This document shows, piece by piece, positions 45,118-53,597 of a stretch of 64,000 nucleotides of DNA (position 1 is its first letter; each line of letters begins with the position of its first letter). This DNA comes from Bacteroidota bacterium (GTDB taxonomy: Bacteria > Bacteroidota > Bacteroidia > UKL13-3): contig CANGVA010000001.1 in assembly GCA_947457395.1 (NCBI GenBank), forward strand, positions 1-64,000, in the 5' to 3' direction. The position numbers and the translations under genes were made by a program. The notes below the pieces were generated by a model that was not told the origin of the DNA, did not search any database, and was given only the letters and a program-made list of their open reading frames with translations.

Positions 45118-45939
45118 ATGCGTATTGTACTCTGTTTTGCGTGGCCTGCAGAAGCCAAACCTTGGCTTGAAAGGGTAAACTGCAAATTGCGGTTTCAGGT
45201 TAAACATGTGCGCTATTATCAGGGAGCTGATTATGATATACTCATAGCAGGCATGGGCCCTTATCATTTACCGGCAGCCATTGGCTGGATTCAGGGTCTG
45301 ATACCGGAAGATAAAATCTGGTGGAATATTGGAATTGCCGGAGGCAAAGAAAATCAACTACATCAATGGTTTTATATTTCATCTGTAACCAATGAAACAG
45401 GTGCTGATTTTTTTTATCCCGAAATTAGCATCTTGCCTAATATGCCACTTGGTATGCTGCAAACGTCAGCACAGCCTGTTTCTAAAACCGTTCTTGCTGC
45501 TGCTGATAACTTAGCAGATATGGAGGGCTTTGCTTTTTGCATGGCTGCGCAATTGTTTGCATCCACCAGCCGGATACAGTTGCTAAAGTGGGTAAGTGAT
45601 AACGGGGTAGAGAACTTTGATAAACACAGTTGGCAAAAAAAATATGCAGATTCAATTGATGAGCCTTTACAATTAATACAGGCGCATCATGAAAAAATAG
45701 CGTCTATGGTTGTTGCAACAAAGCCTGATATTGATGTTTATTTACAACCGTTGCTGGATGTATTGAGGCCAACATTTAGTCAGCAGGTAATGATTAAAGA
45801 TGCGCTTTATTTTGCCAGGCAATATCATGGTAATGACTACATACAAAAAAAGATTGCTGCCATTCCGCAGGACCTGAAACAGAAAAAGGAAAAAAATGTC
45901 TGGTTGCTTCAATTACTAAATGAATTAAGGAATGTTTAG
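45118..45939 (+). CDS. Nucleoside-phosphorylase-like protein
   Basis: A 273-residue protein resembling the purine nucleoside phosphorylase/MTAN superfamily: LCFAWPAEAKPW near the N-terminus, an ILIAGMGPYHLPAAIG glycine-rich strand-turn, WWNIGIAGGKENQLHQ, and DMEGFAFCMAAQLF, which corresponds to the ME(A/G) ribose-binding region. The C-terminal about 100 residues (HHEKIASMVV onward) are helical and not recognised. Its last 8 nt overlap the radical SAM gene, so the two are translated together. Possible roles are nucleosidase/phosphorylase action or binding of a damaged nucleoside. Confidence 0.75.
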   Translation: MRIVLCFAWPAEAKPWLERVNCKLRFQVKHVRYYQGADYDILIAGMGPYHLPAAIGWIQGLIPEDKIWWNIGIAGGKENQLHQWFYISSVTNETGADFFYPEISILPNMPLGMLQTSAQPVSKTVLAAADNLADMEGFAFCMAAQLFASTSRIQLLKWVSDNGVENFDKHSWQKKYADSIDEPLQLIQAHHEKIASMVVATKPDIDVYLQPLLDVLRPTFSQQVMIKDALYFARQYHGNDYIQKKIAAIPQDLKQKKEKNVWLLQLLNELRNV

Positions 45940-46921
45940 CGGATTGGTTTATATAGAGGAGGATATACTAACGCATCCCGGTACGCTGCAAATATTAAGC
46001 AAACTCGCTAATCCTCAGGTGGTGCCCATTAAGCATTATAAGGATGTATTTAACCAGGCAGGCAGCGATTGGCGTTTGCAAAAAGCTGCTCAAAAAATTA
46101 TTCTGGCATCGCGCAGAAGCCATTTTTATTATCAAGGATCAGATATTACTCCTGCTTTTGGTTTCAAACACTTTTACTACAACACCCTTGCATTAAATTG
46201 TGTTTATGATTGTGATTATTGCTACCTGCAGGGCATGTTCTCTTCTGCACACCTGGTGCTGTTTGTAAACAATGATGATTTTATGGAACAAACAAAAGTG
46301 TTGCTGCAGCAGTTACAGGAGCCCGTATATCTGGCACTTTCCTATGATACAGATTTGCTTGCCATTGAGCATTGGTATCCATACTGCAAGGAGTGGATTG
46401 CATTTGCATCTGAGCAAACCAACCTTACCATTGAGATCAGAACAAAAAGTATCAATATAAAGGCGTTGCAACCTATTAAACCTGCAGACAATATTATACT
46501 GGCATGGACACTCTCTCCTCAGGAGGTAATAAATTTGCATGAGCCCAAAACACCTTCTGCACAAAGCAGGATTGCAGCTATTAAAAAGGCGGTTGAACAA
46601 GGCTGGCGCGTGCGGATTTGTTTTGACCCCATTCTGCATATACCAAATGCTGAGATGGCTTACATGAAATTAGTTGATGAGCTGGCTTCACAAATTCAGT
46701 TAACATCAATCGATTCTTTTAGTCTGGGCGTTTTCAGAATGAATCAAGATTTTTTAAAGCGGATGCAGCACCAGCGTAAAGACAGTGCATTACTTTTTCA
46801 TGTTTTTGAAAAGACAGATGATACGGTTTCCTATGCAAAGGATATAAAGAAAAAGTTAATTGATGTGGTTACCAATCGCATTACCCATCATGAAAAACGT
46901 GCGCATATTGTCATACTGTGA
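45932..46921 (+). CDS. Spore photoproduct lyase-like radical SAM protein
   Basis: A 329-residue radical SAM protein. The 4Fe-4S motif CxxxCxxC is Cys 90, Cys 94 and Cys 97 (LNCVYDCDYCYLQ), with TIM-barrel-like segments VYLALSYDTDLLAIEHW and RIRICFDP-like strands. The YCYLQ context is typical of spore photoproduct lyase (SPL), which reverses thymine photoproducts. True SPL has a hydrogen-donor Cys about 43 residues after the last cluster Cys; here that area (about 135-145) has none, the next Cys being 152. Members in non-sporeformers have unknown substrates. It overlaps the phosphorylase-like gene by 8 nt. Confidence 0.85.
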   Translation: MFSGLVYIEEDILTHPGTLQILSKLANPQVVPIKHYKDVFNQAGSDWRLQKAAQKIILASRRSHFYYQGSDITPAFGFKHFYYNTLALNCVYDCDYCYLQGMFSSAHLVLFVNNDDFMEQTKVLLQQLQEPVYLALSYDTDLLAIEHWYPYCKEWIAFASEQTNLTIEIRTKSINIKALQPIKPADNIILAWTLSPQEVINLHEPKTPSAQSRIAAIKKAVEQGWRVRICFDPILHIPNAEMAYMKLVDELASQIQLTSIDSFSLGVFRMNQDFLKRMQHQRKDSALLFHVFEKTDDTVSYAKDIKKKLIDVVTNRITHHEKRAHIVIL

Positions 46922-46944
46922 GCAGCAAAACAATTGGCAAAAAA

Positions 46945-47823
46945 TTATAATGGTGTGTAGTTTTTATATTCAAACAGGTGCTTACCTGTTAGCTGCTCAA
47001 TTATTTTTAATACATATTCTTTTAGAGGCAACTTTTTTTTGCTTTGATCCCACTCAAAGTGCCAGTTCATCCTTGCCAGCCTTTCTTTCATTACAAGTGG
47101 ATGTGTTCCTGTAAATTTTTTTAAGGAATCGATGTTGGCATAATCAAACGCATCGGCTTGCGCCACATTATTTTTAACCCACTCATCATCATGCCACATT
47201 TTATGAAAGCTTTTTTGCTTTTCCTGCTGTGATCTCGGATCTTTCACCCATCCATAATGATAAACTTTTGCCGGAATGGCCTTAACCTGTAGCTTTCTGC
47301 CATTTATTCTAAATCCTTGCGCATCGCGGTAGCTGCTGATGTTTTTATTGTTGCGCACCACACGTATTTCATTTCGGTACCATTTGCGAGAGTCTCCAAC
47401 ATAGTCATAACTGCCGTAAAAATGTTCGTATGCAAATAGCAAACCTTCCACACGTGCATCATGGAGGTATTGCGCACAAGCATGTAAGATTGCATCATGG
47501 TATTGCTCATGTATTACCTCATCGCCTTGCAAATAAAAGCACCAATTTGCTTTGGGGCTTATAGCAGCAAATGCCTTATTGGTTTCAACTGCCAGTACTT
47601 GGCCTCCTTCCCGCAAGGTATCATCCCAGATGGTTTCAATAATTTTTATTTTGGGCGATTGGATAGATCTGATTAATCCTAAAGTGTCGTCATCACTTTT
47701 GCCAACGGCTACAATATACTCGTCTACAACAGGCAAAATACTTTTTATAGATTCCACAATGGGGTAATCATATTTGATAGCATTACGCACAATGGTAAAC
47801 CCGCTGATAAATGGCTTGGACAT
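46945..47823 (-). CDS. Glycosyltransferase family 2-type protein
   Basis: A 292-residue GT-A-like transferase: ISGFTIVRNAIKYDYPIVES at the N-terminus, DEYIVAVGKSDDDT, and a YLQGDEVIHEQYH segment where the metal-binding acidic motif is expected. A VYHYGWVKDPRSQQEKQK block near residue 210 recurs in related bacterial transferases. It is convergent with the radical SAM gene and divergent from feoA. Donor and acceptor are not known. Confidence 0.82.
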   Translation of the reverse strand: MSKPFISGFTIVRNAIKYDYPIVESIKSILPVVDEYIVAVGKSDDDTLGLIRSIQSPKIKIIETIWDDTLREGGQVLAVETNKAFAAISPKANWCFYLQGDEVIHEQYHDAILHACAQYLHDARVEGLLFAYEHFYGSYDYVGDSRKWYRNEIRVVRNNKNISSYRDAQGFRINGRKLQVKAIPAKVYHYGWVKDPRSQQEKQKSFHKMWHDDEWVKNNVAQADAFDYANIDSLKKFTGTHPLVMKERLARMNWHFEWDQSKKKLPLKEYVLKIIEQLTGKHLFEYKNYTPL

Positions 47824-47931
47824 GGTGCTAATAACGCTGATTTTTATGAATTATTCATCAAAAGGAAAAATCCTTTACATTCGTAGCCTTAACTGTAAAG
47901 GCCCCTCAGGCTTTTCTGCTATTCAAAAAAA

Positions 47932-48153
47932 ATGAAACTGTCTGAATTGCAATTTGGTCAAACCGCTGTGGTTTCTAAAGTGTTGGGAGAAGACCTTTCG
48001 CTTAAACTTTTTGAAATGGGTTTATTGCCCGGTGAAGAGGTAGCGCTTGAAAATATTGCCCCTTTTGGCGACCCTATTGCCATTCGCGTAGGCGAGTATA
48101 AAATGTGTCTGCGCCTGCAGGATGCTGAAAATATTGAAATAAAACTGAATTAA
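47932..48153 (+). CDS. feoA: Ferrous iron transport protein A
   Basis: A 73-residue SH3-like protein (LSELQFGQTAVVSKVLGEDL, then LFEMGLLPGEEVALENIAPF, then GDPIAIRVGEYKMCLR). It matches FeoA, the small cytosolic partner of FeoB. It is separated from feoB by 7 nt, so they form the feoAB operon. No clear Fur box stands out by eye. Confidence 0.92.
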   Translation: MKLSELQFGQTAVVSKVLGEDLSLKLFEMGLLPGEEVALENIAPFGDPIAIRVGEYKMCLRLQDAENIEIKLN

Positions 48154-48160
48154 GTAAAAC

Positions 48161-50269
48161 GTGAAGCAGGAAATAACCGTAGCACTGGTAGGAAATCCCA
48201 ACAGCGGCAAAACATCTTTGTTTAATGCCCTTACCGGCCTTAACCAAAAAGTAAGCAATTTTCCGGGCACCACGGTGGATAAGAAAACCGGCTATACCAG
48301 GCTTAACGCAGATACACGGGCGCAAATCATTGATTTACCCGGAACATATAGTCTCTATCCCAAATCAGCAGATGAACTTGTAACGTATGAAATTCTGCGT
48401 AACAAAGCAGAAACCGATTTTCCTGATATCGTTCTTTTTATTGCCGATGCCTCTAATCTGAAACGCAACCTGCTATTGCTTACCCAGGTTGCCGATCTGG
48501 GTGTGCCGGTGATATTGGCACTAAACATGACAGATATTGCGGAGCGCAGGGGTGTTTTTTATGATGTTCAACTGTTATCAGATGCGTTACAGGTGCCTGT
48601 AGTGCCCATCAATGCCAGGCAAAGAAAGGGCATAGCTGAAATTAAAGCGCATTTGCTAAACGAGAAGAATTACAGCAAACACACCTACTTTTCTTTGAGC
48701 GGAGTAAATGAGCAGTTGCTAAATGAGGTGTGTGAAATAACTGATAAAAGAAATACATATGCAGCTTTGCAATATGCGATTAACGCATCGGTATTGCTAA
48801 ATACCAAAGCCAGGCAAATTCGTACCTGTTTTGAGAAATATGCTTTTGATACACGGGGTTTTCAGGAAAAAGAAATACTGGCGCGCTATCATATCATTGA
48901 TGAGGCTGTGCGTAAAAGCCGCAGGGAAAAATCAAGCGTAAAAATAAAATCGATTACTGCACAAGCTGATAAAATACTTACCCATCGCATTTGGGGTATT
49001 GCCATTTTTCTGGGACTGCTGTTTTTGGTATTTCAGGCTATCTTTTCATGGAGCACTTACCCAATGGATTGGGTTGAAAAAGGCTTTTTAATCTCCTCTC
49101 AATGGGTAGAAGACACCCTGCCCGCAGGCGTGCTTAATGATTTGCTGGTGCATGGCATACTTGCAGGCCTTAGTGGGGTAATGGTGTTTTTGCCTCAAAT
49201 CATTATCTTGTTTGCCTTTATTGCCATACTGGAAGATGTTGGATACATGGCCCGCGTTGGCTTTATCATGGATCGCATCATGCGCCCATTTGGTATGAAT
49301 GGGAAATCCGTTGTGCCTCTTATCAGTGGCATGGCATGCGCTGTGCCCAGTATCATGGCCTCTCGTAGTATTGAAAACAAAAAAGAACGACTCATTACTA
49401 TTTTGGTTACTCCGTTAATGAGTTGCTCAGCGCGGTTGCCTGTTTATACCTTATTAATTGCCATGCTTGTGCCGGAAGAAGCCAAGTGGGGCCCCTTTAA
49501 CCTCCATGGTATTGTAATGATGCTGATGTACCTGGTTGGCTTTGGTGCGGCCCTGTTTAGTGCTTTTTTATTTAAGCAGTTTATTAAATCAGAAACAAAA
49601 AATTATTTCATGATGGAACTACCAGGCTATAAGCTGCCGCTGGCCGGTAATATTCTAATTACCTTGTTTGATAAAGGAAAGGCTTTTGTTTGGGGTGCGG
49701 GCAAAATTATTGTTGCAGTTTCGGTGATTCTGTGGGCATTGGCCTCTTTTGGGCCAAGAGATGACATGCGGGCCGTGGAAGCCAAGTATTTGCAAATGGC
49801 CATGGATGCCAACTCAGGTAAGACTGTAGAAGAATTGGCAGCGATGAAAGATGCTGAAAAACTGGAGGTTTCGTATGCAGGTGTGTTTGGTAAATGGATT
49901 GAACCCGTAATAAAACCGCTGGGGTTCGACTGGAAAATAGGTATTGCCCTTATTACCTCGCTGGCAGCCAGAGAGGTTTTTGTAGGCACCATGAGCACTA
50001 TTTACAGTGTGGGTGGTGATATTGAAGACCTCAACAATATTCGTGCAAAAATGGGTAGCGAATTTGATAATCAGACAGGTAAGCCCAAATACTCATTAGC
50101 CACAGTTTGGTCGCTTATGATTTTTTATGCCTTTGCCTTGCAATGCATGAGTACCATATCCGTTGTACAAACCGAAACACGCAGCTGGAAGTGGGCCTCC
50201 ATACAGTTTGTGTATATGACCGCCCTGGCTTATTTGAGCAGTTTAGCTGTATTTCACCTGTTTAGCTAA
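48161..50269 (+). CDS. feoB: Ferrous iron transporter B
   Basis: A 702-residue inner-membrane Fe(II) transporter beginning with GTG. The N-terminal G domain (about 1-170) has G1 GNPNSGKTSLFN, a switch I threonine in PGTTVD, G3 DLPGTYSL and G4 NMTD. A helical guanine-dissociation-like region follows, then the membrane domain with two GATE-like repeats (VGFIMDRIMRPFGMNGKS, ISGMACAVPSIMASR, and SLAAREVFVGTM later). Co-operonic with feoA. Confidence 0.96.
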   Translation: MKQEITVALVGNPNSGKTSLFNALTGLNQKVSNFPGTTVDKKTGYTRLNADTRAQIIDLPGTYSLYPKSADELVTYEILRNKAETDFPDIVLFIADASNLKRNLLLLTQVADLGVPVILALNMTDIAERRGVFYDVQLLSDALQVPVVPINARQRKGIAEIKAHLLNEKNYSKHTYFSLSGVNEQLLNEVCEITDKRNTYAALQYAINASVLLNTKARQIRTCFEKYAFDTRGFQEKEILARYHIIDEAVRKSRREKSSVKIKSITAQADKILTHRIWGIAIFLGLLFLVFQAIFSWSTYPMDWVEKGFLISSQWVEDTLPAGVLNDLLVHGILAGLSGVMVFLPQIIILFAFIAILEDVGYMARVGFIMDRIMRPFGMNGKSVVPLISGMACAVPSIMASRSIENKKERLITILVTPLMSCSARLPVYTLLIAMLVPEEAKWGPFNLHGIVMMLMYLVGFGAALFSAFLFKQFIKSETKNYFMMELPGYKLPLAGNILITLFDKGKAFVWGAGKIIVAVSVILWALASFGPRDDMRAVEAKYLQMAMDANSGKTVEELAAMKDAEKLEVSYAGVFGKWIEPVIKPLGFDWKIGIALITSLAAREVFVGTMSTIYSVGGDIEDLNNIRAKMGSEFDNQTGKPKYSLATVWSLMIFYAFALQCMSTISVVQTETRSWKWASIQFVYMTALAYLSSLAVFHLFS

Positions 50270-50373
50270 ACCAACTTTCTTTTTTGGATGGTGCAACTTT
50301 TGCCCTTCCAAAGCGTTTACATAAGAAATATAAAATTCGGTTGCCGTTTAATGAAAATCTTTTATATTTCCCC

Positions 50374-50381
50374 TAAATTTG
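50374..50381 (+). promoter_or_regulatory. Putative rpoD promoter -7 element
   Basis: TAAATTTG exactly matches the Bacteroidota -7 consensus TAnnTTTG, 36 nt upstream of the rpoD ATG. No good TTTG -33 element is visible at the expected spacing, so the call is tentative. Confidence 0.4.
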
Positions 50382-50416
50382 CAATCCTTTAGAAAAGAAG
50401 AGGCGATTAATACAAT

Positions 50417-51280
50417 ATGAGACAGCTTAAAATATCAAAACAATTTACCAACCGCGAAAGCAAATCGCTTGATAAATACTTGAACGAGATTTCCAAAGTT
50501 CCAATGATTGATGCACAGGAAGAAGTGGAATTGGCGCGCAGGATACGCGAAGGCGATCAGGTAGCTTTGGAGCGCTTGGTAAATGCCAATCTGCGTTTCG
50601 TGGTTTCGGTATCAAAACAATATCAGAATCAAGGTTTAACACTGGGCGATTTAATTAACGAAGGCAATTTGGGCCTTATAAAAGCAGCCAAAAGATTTGA
50701 TGAAACCCGTGGTTTTAAATTCATTTCTTATGCCGTTTGGTGGATTCGTCAGTCCATTCTTCAGGCGTTGGCCGATCAAAGCCGTATTGTGCGCTTGCCT
50801 TTAAACAAAGTAGGTTCCATTGGTCGTATTGGAAGTGTGGCTGCTAAATTAGAGCAACGCTTAGAGCGTGAGCCAACCGTAGAAGAAATAGCCGTTGAAA
50901 TGGATTTGCCTTTGCAGGAGGTAGAAAACGCCCTGCGTTCAACCGGTCGCCATTTGTCTATTGATGCACCATTAACCGATGGTGAAGACAATACCTTATT
51001 GGGTATTTTAGATAGCAATGATGAGCCACGCCCGGATGTGCAACTGATTAATGAATCATTACAAAAAGAAATTAACCGTGTTATTTCTACCCTTTCTGAA
51101 AAAGAGAGAGATGTACTGAAATACTACTACGGCTTAGATGGAGGCCCTGCGCATACATTAGAAGATATCAGCGAGAAAATTGGTTTAACACGTGAGCGTG
51201 TGCGCCAAATAAAAGAAAAAGCGCTCAGAAGGTTACGCAAATCATCTAAGAGCAAAATATTAAAAGCGTATCTGGGTTAA
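50417..51280 (+). CDS. rpoD: Primary RNA polymerase sigma factor, short Bacteroidota type
   Basis: A 287-residue sigma-70 factor with regions 1.2 ([20 protein letters not shown]), 2 ([51 protein letters not shown]), 3 ([15 protein letters not shown]) and 4 ([38 protein letters not shown]). It lacks the long region 1.1 of proteobacterial RpoD, as is normal for Bacteroidota primary sigma, which recognises TTTG/TAnnTTTG promoters. A clear terminator follows. Confidence 0.95.
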   Translation: MRQLKISKQFTNRESKSLDKYLNEISKVPMIDAQEEVELARRIREGDQVALERLVNANLRFVVSVSKQYQNQGLTLGDLINEGNLGLIKAAKRFDETRGFKFISYAVWWIRQSILQALADQSRIVRLPLNKVGSIGRIGSVAAKLEQRLEREPTVEEIAVEMDLPLQEVENALRSTGRHLSIDAPLTDGEDNTLLGILDSNDEPRPDVQLINESLQKEINRVISTLSEKERDVLKYYYGLDGGPAHTLEDISEKIGLTRERVRQIKEKALRRLRKSSKSKILKAYLG

Positions 51281-51301
51281 TACAACCCTTACAAATAGTT
51301 G

Positions 51302-51340
51302 AAACATCTGTCGATTGTCTTCGGCAGATGTTTTTTATTT
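51302..51340 (+). terminator. Intrinsic terminator after rpoD
   Basis: The stem AAACATCTG/CAGATGTTT, extended inside by CGA/TCG, is followed by a run of T ending in TTTTTATTTTTG, 22 nt after the rpoD stop. Confidence 0.8.
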
Positions 51341-51374
51341 TTGTAAATAATCAGCAGGCATAAATCAACAGCAC

Positions 51375-52208
51375 ATGAGCAATTACAGATTATCTAATTT
51401 TTCCATTTTACCTACGGTAGTAAAAAACCTGCTTATTATAAATGGCTTGTGTTTTTTAGCTTATGTGGTGCTGGCTGGTAGGGGCCTGATTAATCTGAAT
51501 GAAACATTGGGCCTATATTATCCTGAATCCAAATTATTCAAGCCTTATCAACTCATCAGCCATGTGTTTATGCATGGTTCATTCATGCATTTGTTCTTCA
51601 ATATGTTTTCGTTGTGGATGTTTGGCAATGTGTTGGAAAACTATTGGGGACCCAAACGTTTTTTCATTTACTATTTTGTTACAGCATTTGGAGCGGCTGC
51701 TTTGCATATAGGTGTAAATGCTTATGAAGTCATGCACATGAAAGATGCCATTGCCGCTTATATTTCTGCACCGGGCTATGATGCCTTTTTGGCGTTGCAG
51801 GATAAGCTAGACCCCTCCTTAATGGATAACAGCTACTTTCAATCCTTTATGCGCGAGTGGCAATTGCAAAAAGATAATGTGCAATATATTCAAGGTTCTG
51901 TTGAGCTAACCGATGCCATGATTCAACGTAAAATTAATATACCTACCGTTGGGGCATCTGGCGCAGTGTTTGGATTATTATTGGCATTTGGCATGTTATT
52001 TCCCAATACAGAACTCATCATGCTGTTTTTTCCTTTCCCCATTAAAGCCAAATATTTTGTAATGATTTACGGTGCATTGGAGTTATACCAAGGCATTTCT
52101 AACAACCCGGGAGATAACGTGGCGCATTTTGCCCATTTGGGTGGTATGTTGTTTGGTTTTATATTGATTAAAATATGGAATAAAACCAACAGACATACGT
52201 TTTATTAA
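51375..52208 (+). CDS. Rhomboid-family intramembrane serine protease
   Basis: A 277-residue polytopic protein with the rhomboid core: HVFMHGSFMHLFFNMFSLW (HxxxHxxxN oxyanion region), catalytic Ser in VGASGAVFG and catalytic His in HFAHLGGMLFG. An insertion of about 75 residues (roughly 115-190, soluble, helical) lies between the third helix and the GASG helix and is longer than in typical rhomboids. It cleaves transmembrane substrates; the target is unknown. A broken T9SS mini-gene and a second rhomboid follow. Confidence 0.92.
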   Translation: MSNYRLSNFSILPTVVKNLLIINGLCFLAYVVLAGRGLINLNETLGLYYPESKLFKPYQLISHVFMHGSFMHLFFNMFSLWMFGNVLENYWGPKRFFIYYFVTAFGAAALHIGVNAYEVMHMKDAIAAYISAPGYDAFLALQDKLDPSLMDNSYFQSFMREWQLQKDNVQYIQGSVELTDAMIQRKINIPTVGASGAVFGLLLAFGMLFPNTELIMLFFPFPIKAKYFVMIYGALELYQGISNNPGDNVAHFAHLGGMLFGFILIKIWNKTNRHTFY

Positions 52209-52360
52209 AGGCGCATATTACGCAGTAAATTCTATATTTCCATCATCAAACCCTCTATAAGGCGGGTAATTGCTAATTGCACGTAGTTAGCTTGAGCTTT
52301 AATACACCATTAATACACTTTTAAGTTTTCTAATCAGTTTATCTAGTTTAATTTCACGTT

Positions 52361-52682
52361 ATGAGAAGGTATATTTTATTGCTCTTTGTTTTTGTAGGTT
52401 TGAGCGCCCAGGCAAGGTAATAAAACGATTGAACCGGAAATTACAAACAATGTAGTTATTTTACCTAATCCTTCTAAAGGTGTTTTTCGCGTAGAAAACA
52501 GCAACAGAATCAAATCGGTTGAGATTTATGACCTGACAGGCAAATTAGTTTGGAGTAATTACTTGAATATTGCAGAATATACTACTATTATTGACACAAA
52601 GTTGCGTAATGGGATGTACTTACTTAATGTAACTTGCGAAGGTGGGGATATTATTAAAAAGAAAATACTGGTTTCCCAATAA
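52361..52682 (+). pseudogene. Frameshifted mini-gene: signal peptide plus T9SS sorting domain
   Basis: ATG at 52361 starts a good signal peptide (MRRYILLLFVFVGLSAQ), but the frame stops at TAA 52418. In the +1 frame, from about 52413, the sequence continues without a stop to TAA 52680-52682. It encodes a type A sorting domain: NNVVILPNPSKGVFRVEN, VEIYDLTGKLVW, GMYLLNV and final KKKILVSQ. Only about 10 residues separate the two parts, so there is no cargo domain. A 1-nt indel near the CCCAGGCAAGG stretch would explain it; a sequencing error cannot be excluded. The rest of 52209-52360 holds nothing recognisable. Confidence 0.75.
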
Positions 52683-52727
52683 ACAAGAGCAAGCAATACA
52701 TGTTGTGATTTTAAACGCAACTTGTTT

Positions 52728-53597
52728 ATGTCTATCATGGGATTGCTGAATGATTTAAAATATACGTTTACCCAACACAATCATGCCATTAAGCGCATTA
52801 TTATCATCAATGTGGCGGTATTTCTAACCTTCGCCATCTTTCATGTATTTGCATTTTTATTCAGGCTAGATGCAATGGCTGTTCATCATTTTAAAACGCA
52901 TTTAATGCTGCCTGCTTCCTTTACTACTTTTATTAGCCAACCATGGAGCCTGTTAACCTGCATGTTTTTACATGATGGCTTTTTTCATATCCTGTTTAAT
53001 ATGTTGTGGCTGTTTTGGATTGGTAGCTTGTTGCATGAGTACTTAGGAAACCGCAAGGTATACGAAGCCTATTTTGCCGGAGGTGTTTTTGGCGGTCTGG
53101 TTTTTATGTTGTGTTATCAATTGTTGCCGGTTTTTCAAAACCAACTTAGTACCACTTATGCTTTGGGAGCCTCTGCAGGAGCATTGAGTGTAGTTGTTGC
53201 TGCAGCAACTTTATTGCCCAATTATCCTTTTCAATTATTGTTTTTTGGTACGGTTCGGCTTAAATACATTGCTTTAATAAGTGTGTTACTCGATTTTATT
53301 AGTATACCTTCAGGTAATGCAGGTGGACATATTGCGCATATTGGTGGTGCCTTGTTTGGATATTTATACATCAAATACATTTATAAGTATGGAACACTGC
53401 TGCCCGATAAATTGTGGAGCATTTTCAGGGGTAAGTCAAAAGTAAAGATTCACTACCAGCAAACACAGTCTAAAACATGGAAGGCAAAGCCTTCGCAGGA
53501 TGAGATTGATCGTATTCTGGATAAAATTTCTAAATCCGGATATGACAGTCTTACCAAAAATGAAAAGGATATGTTATTTAAAGCCAGTAAAGAATAA
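52728..53597 (+). CDS. Rhomboid-family intramembrane serine protease (second copy)
   Basis: A 289-residue polytopic protein with CMFLHDGFFHILFNMLWLFW (HxxxHxxxN-like), catalytic Ser in LGASAGALSV and His in GGHIAHIGGALFG. The N-terminal about 25 residues are cytosolic, and the soluble C-terminal tail (about 225-289) ends in a helical segment, DEIDRILDKISKSGYDSLTK, common in Bacteroidota rhomboids. Start: ATG 52728 (MSIMGLLNDL); an upstream TTG and a later ATG are alternatives. Its TAA overlaps the next ATG (TAATG), coupling it to the EEP gene. Confidence 0.92.
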   Translation: MSIMGLLNDLKYTFTQHNHAIKRIIIINVAVFLTFAIFHVFAFLFRLDAMAVHHFKTHLMLPASFTTFISQPWSLLTCMFLHDGFFHILFNMLWLFWIGSLLHEYLGNRKVYEAYFAGGVFGGLVFMLCYQLLPVFQNQLSTTYALGASAGALSVVVAAATLLPNYPFQLLFFGTVRLKYIALISVLLDFISIPSGNAGGHIAHIGGALFGYLYIKYIYKYGTLLPDKLWSIFRGKSKVKIHYQQTQSKTWKAKPSQDEIDRILDKISKSGYDSLTKNEKDMLFKASKE

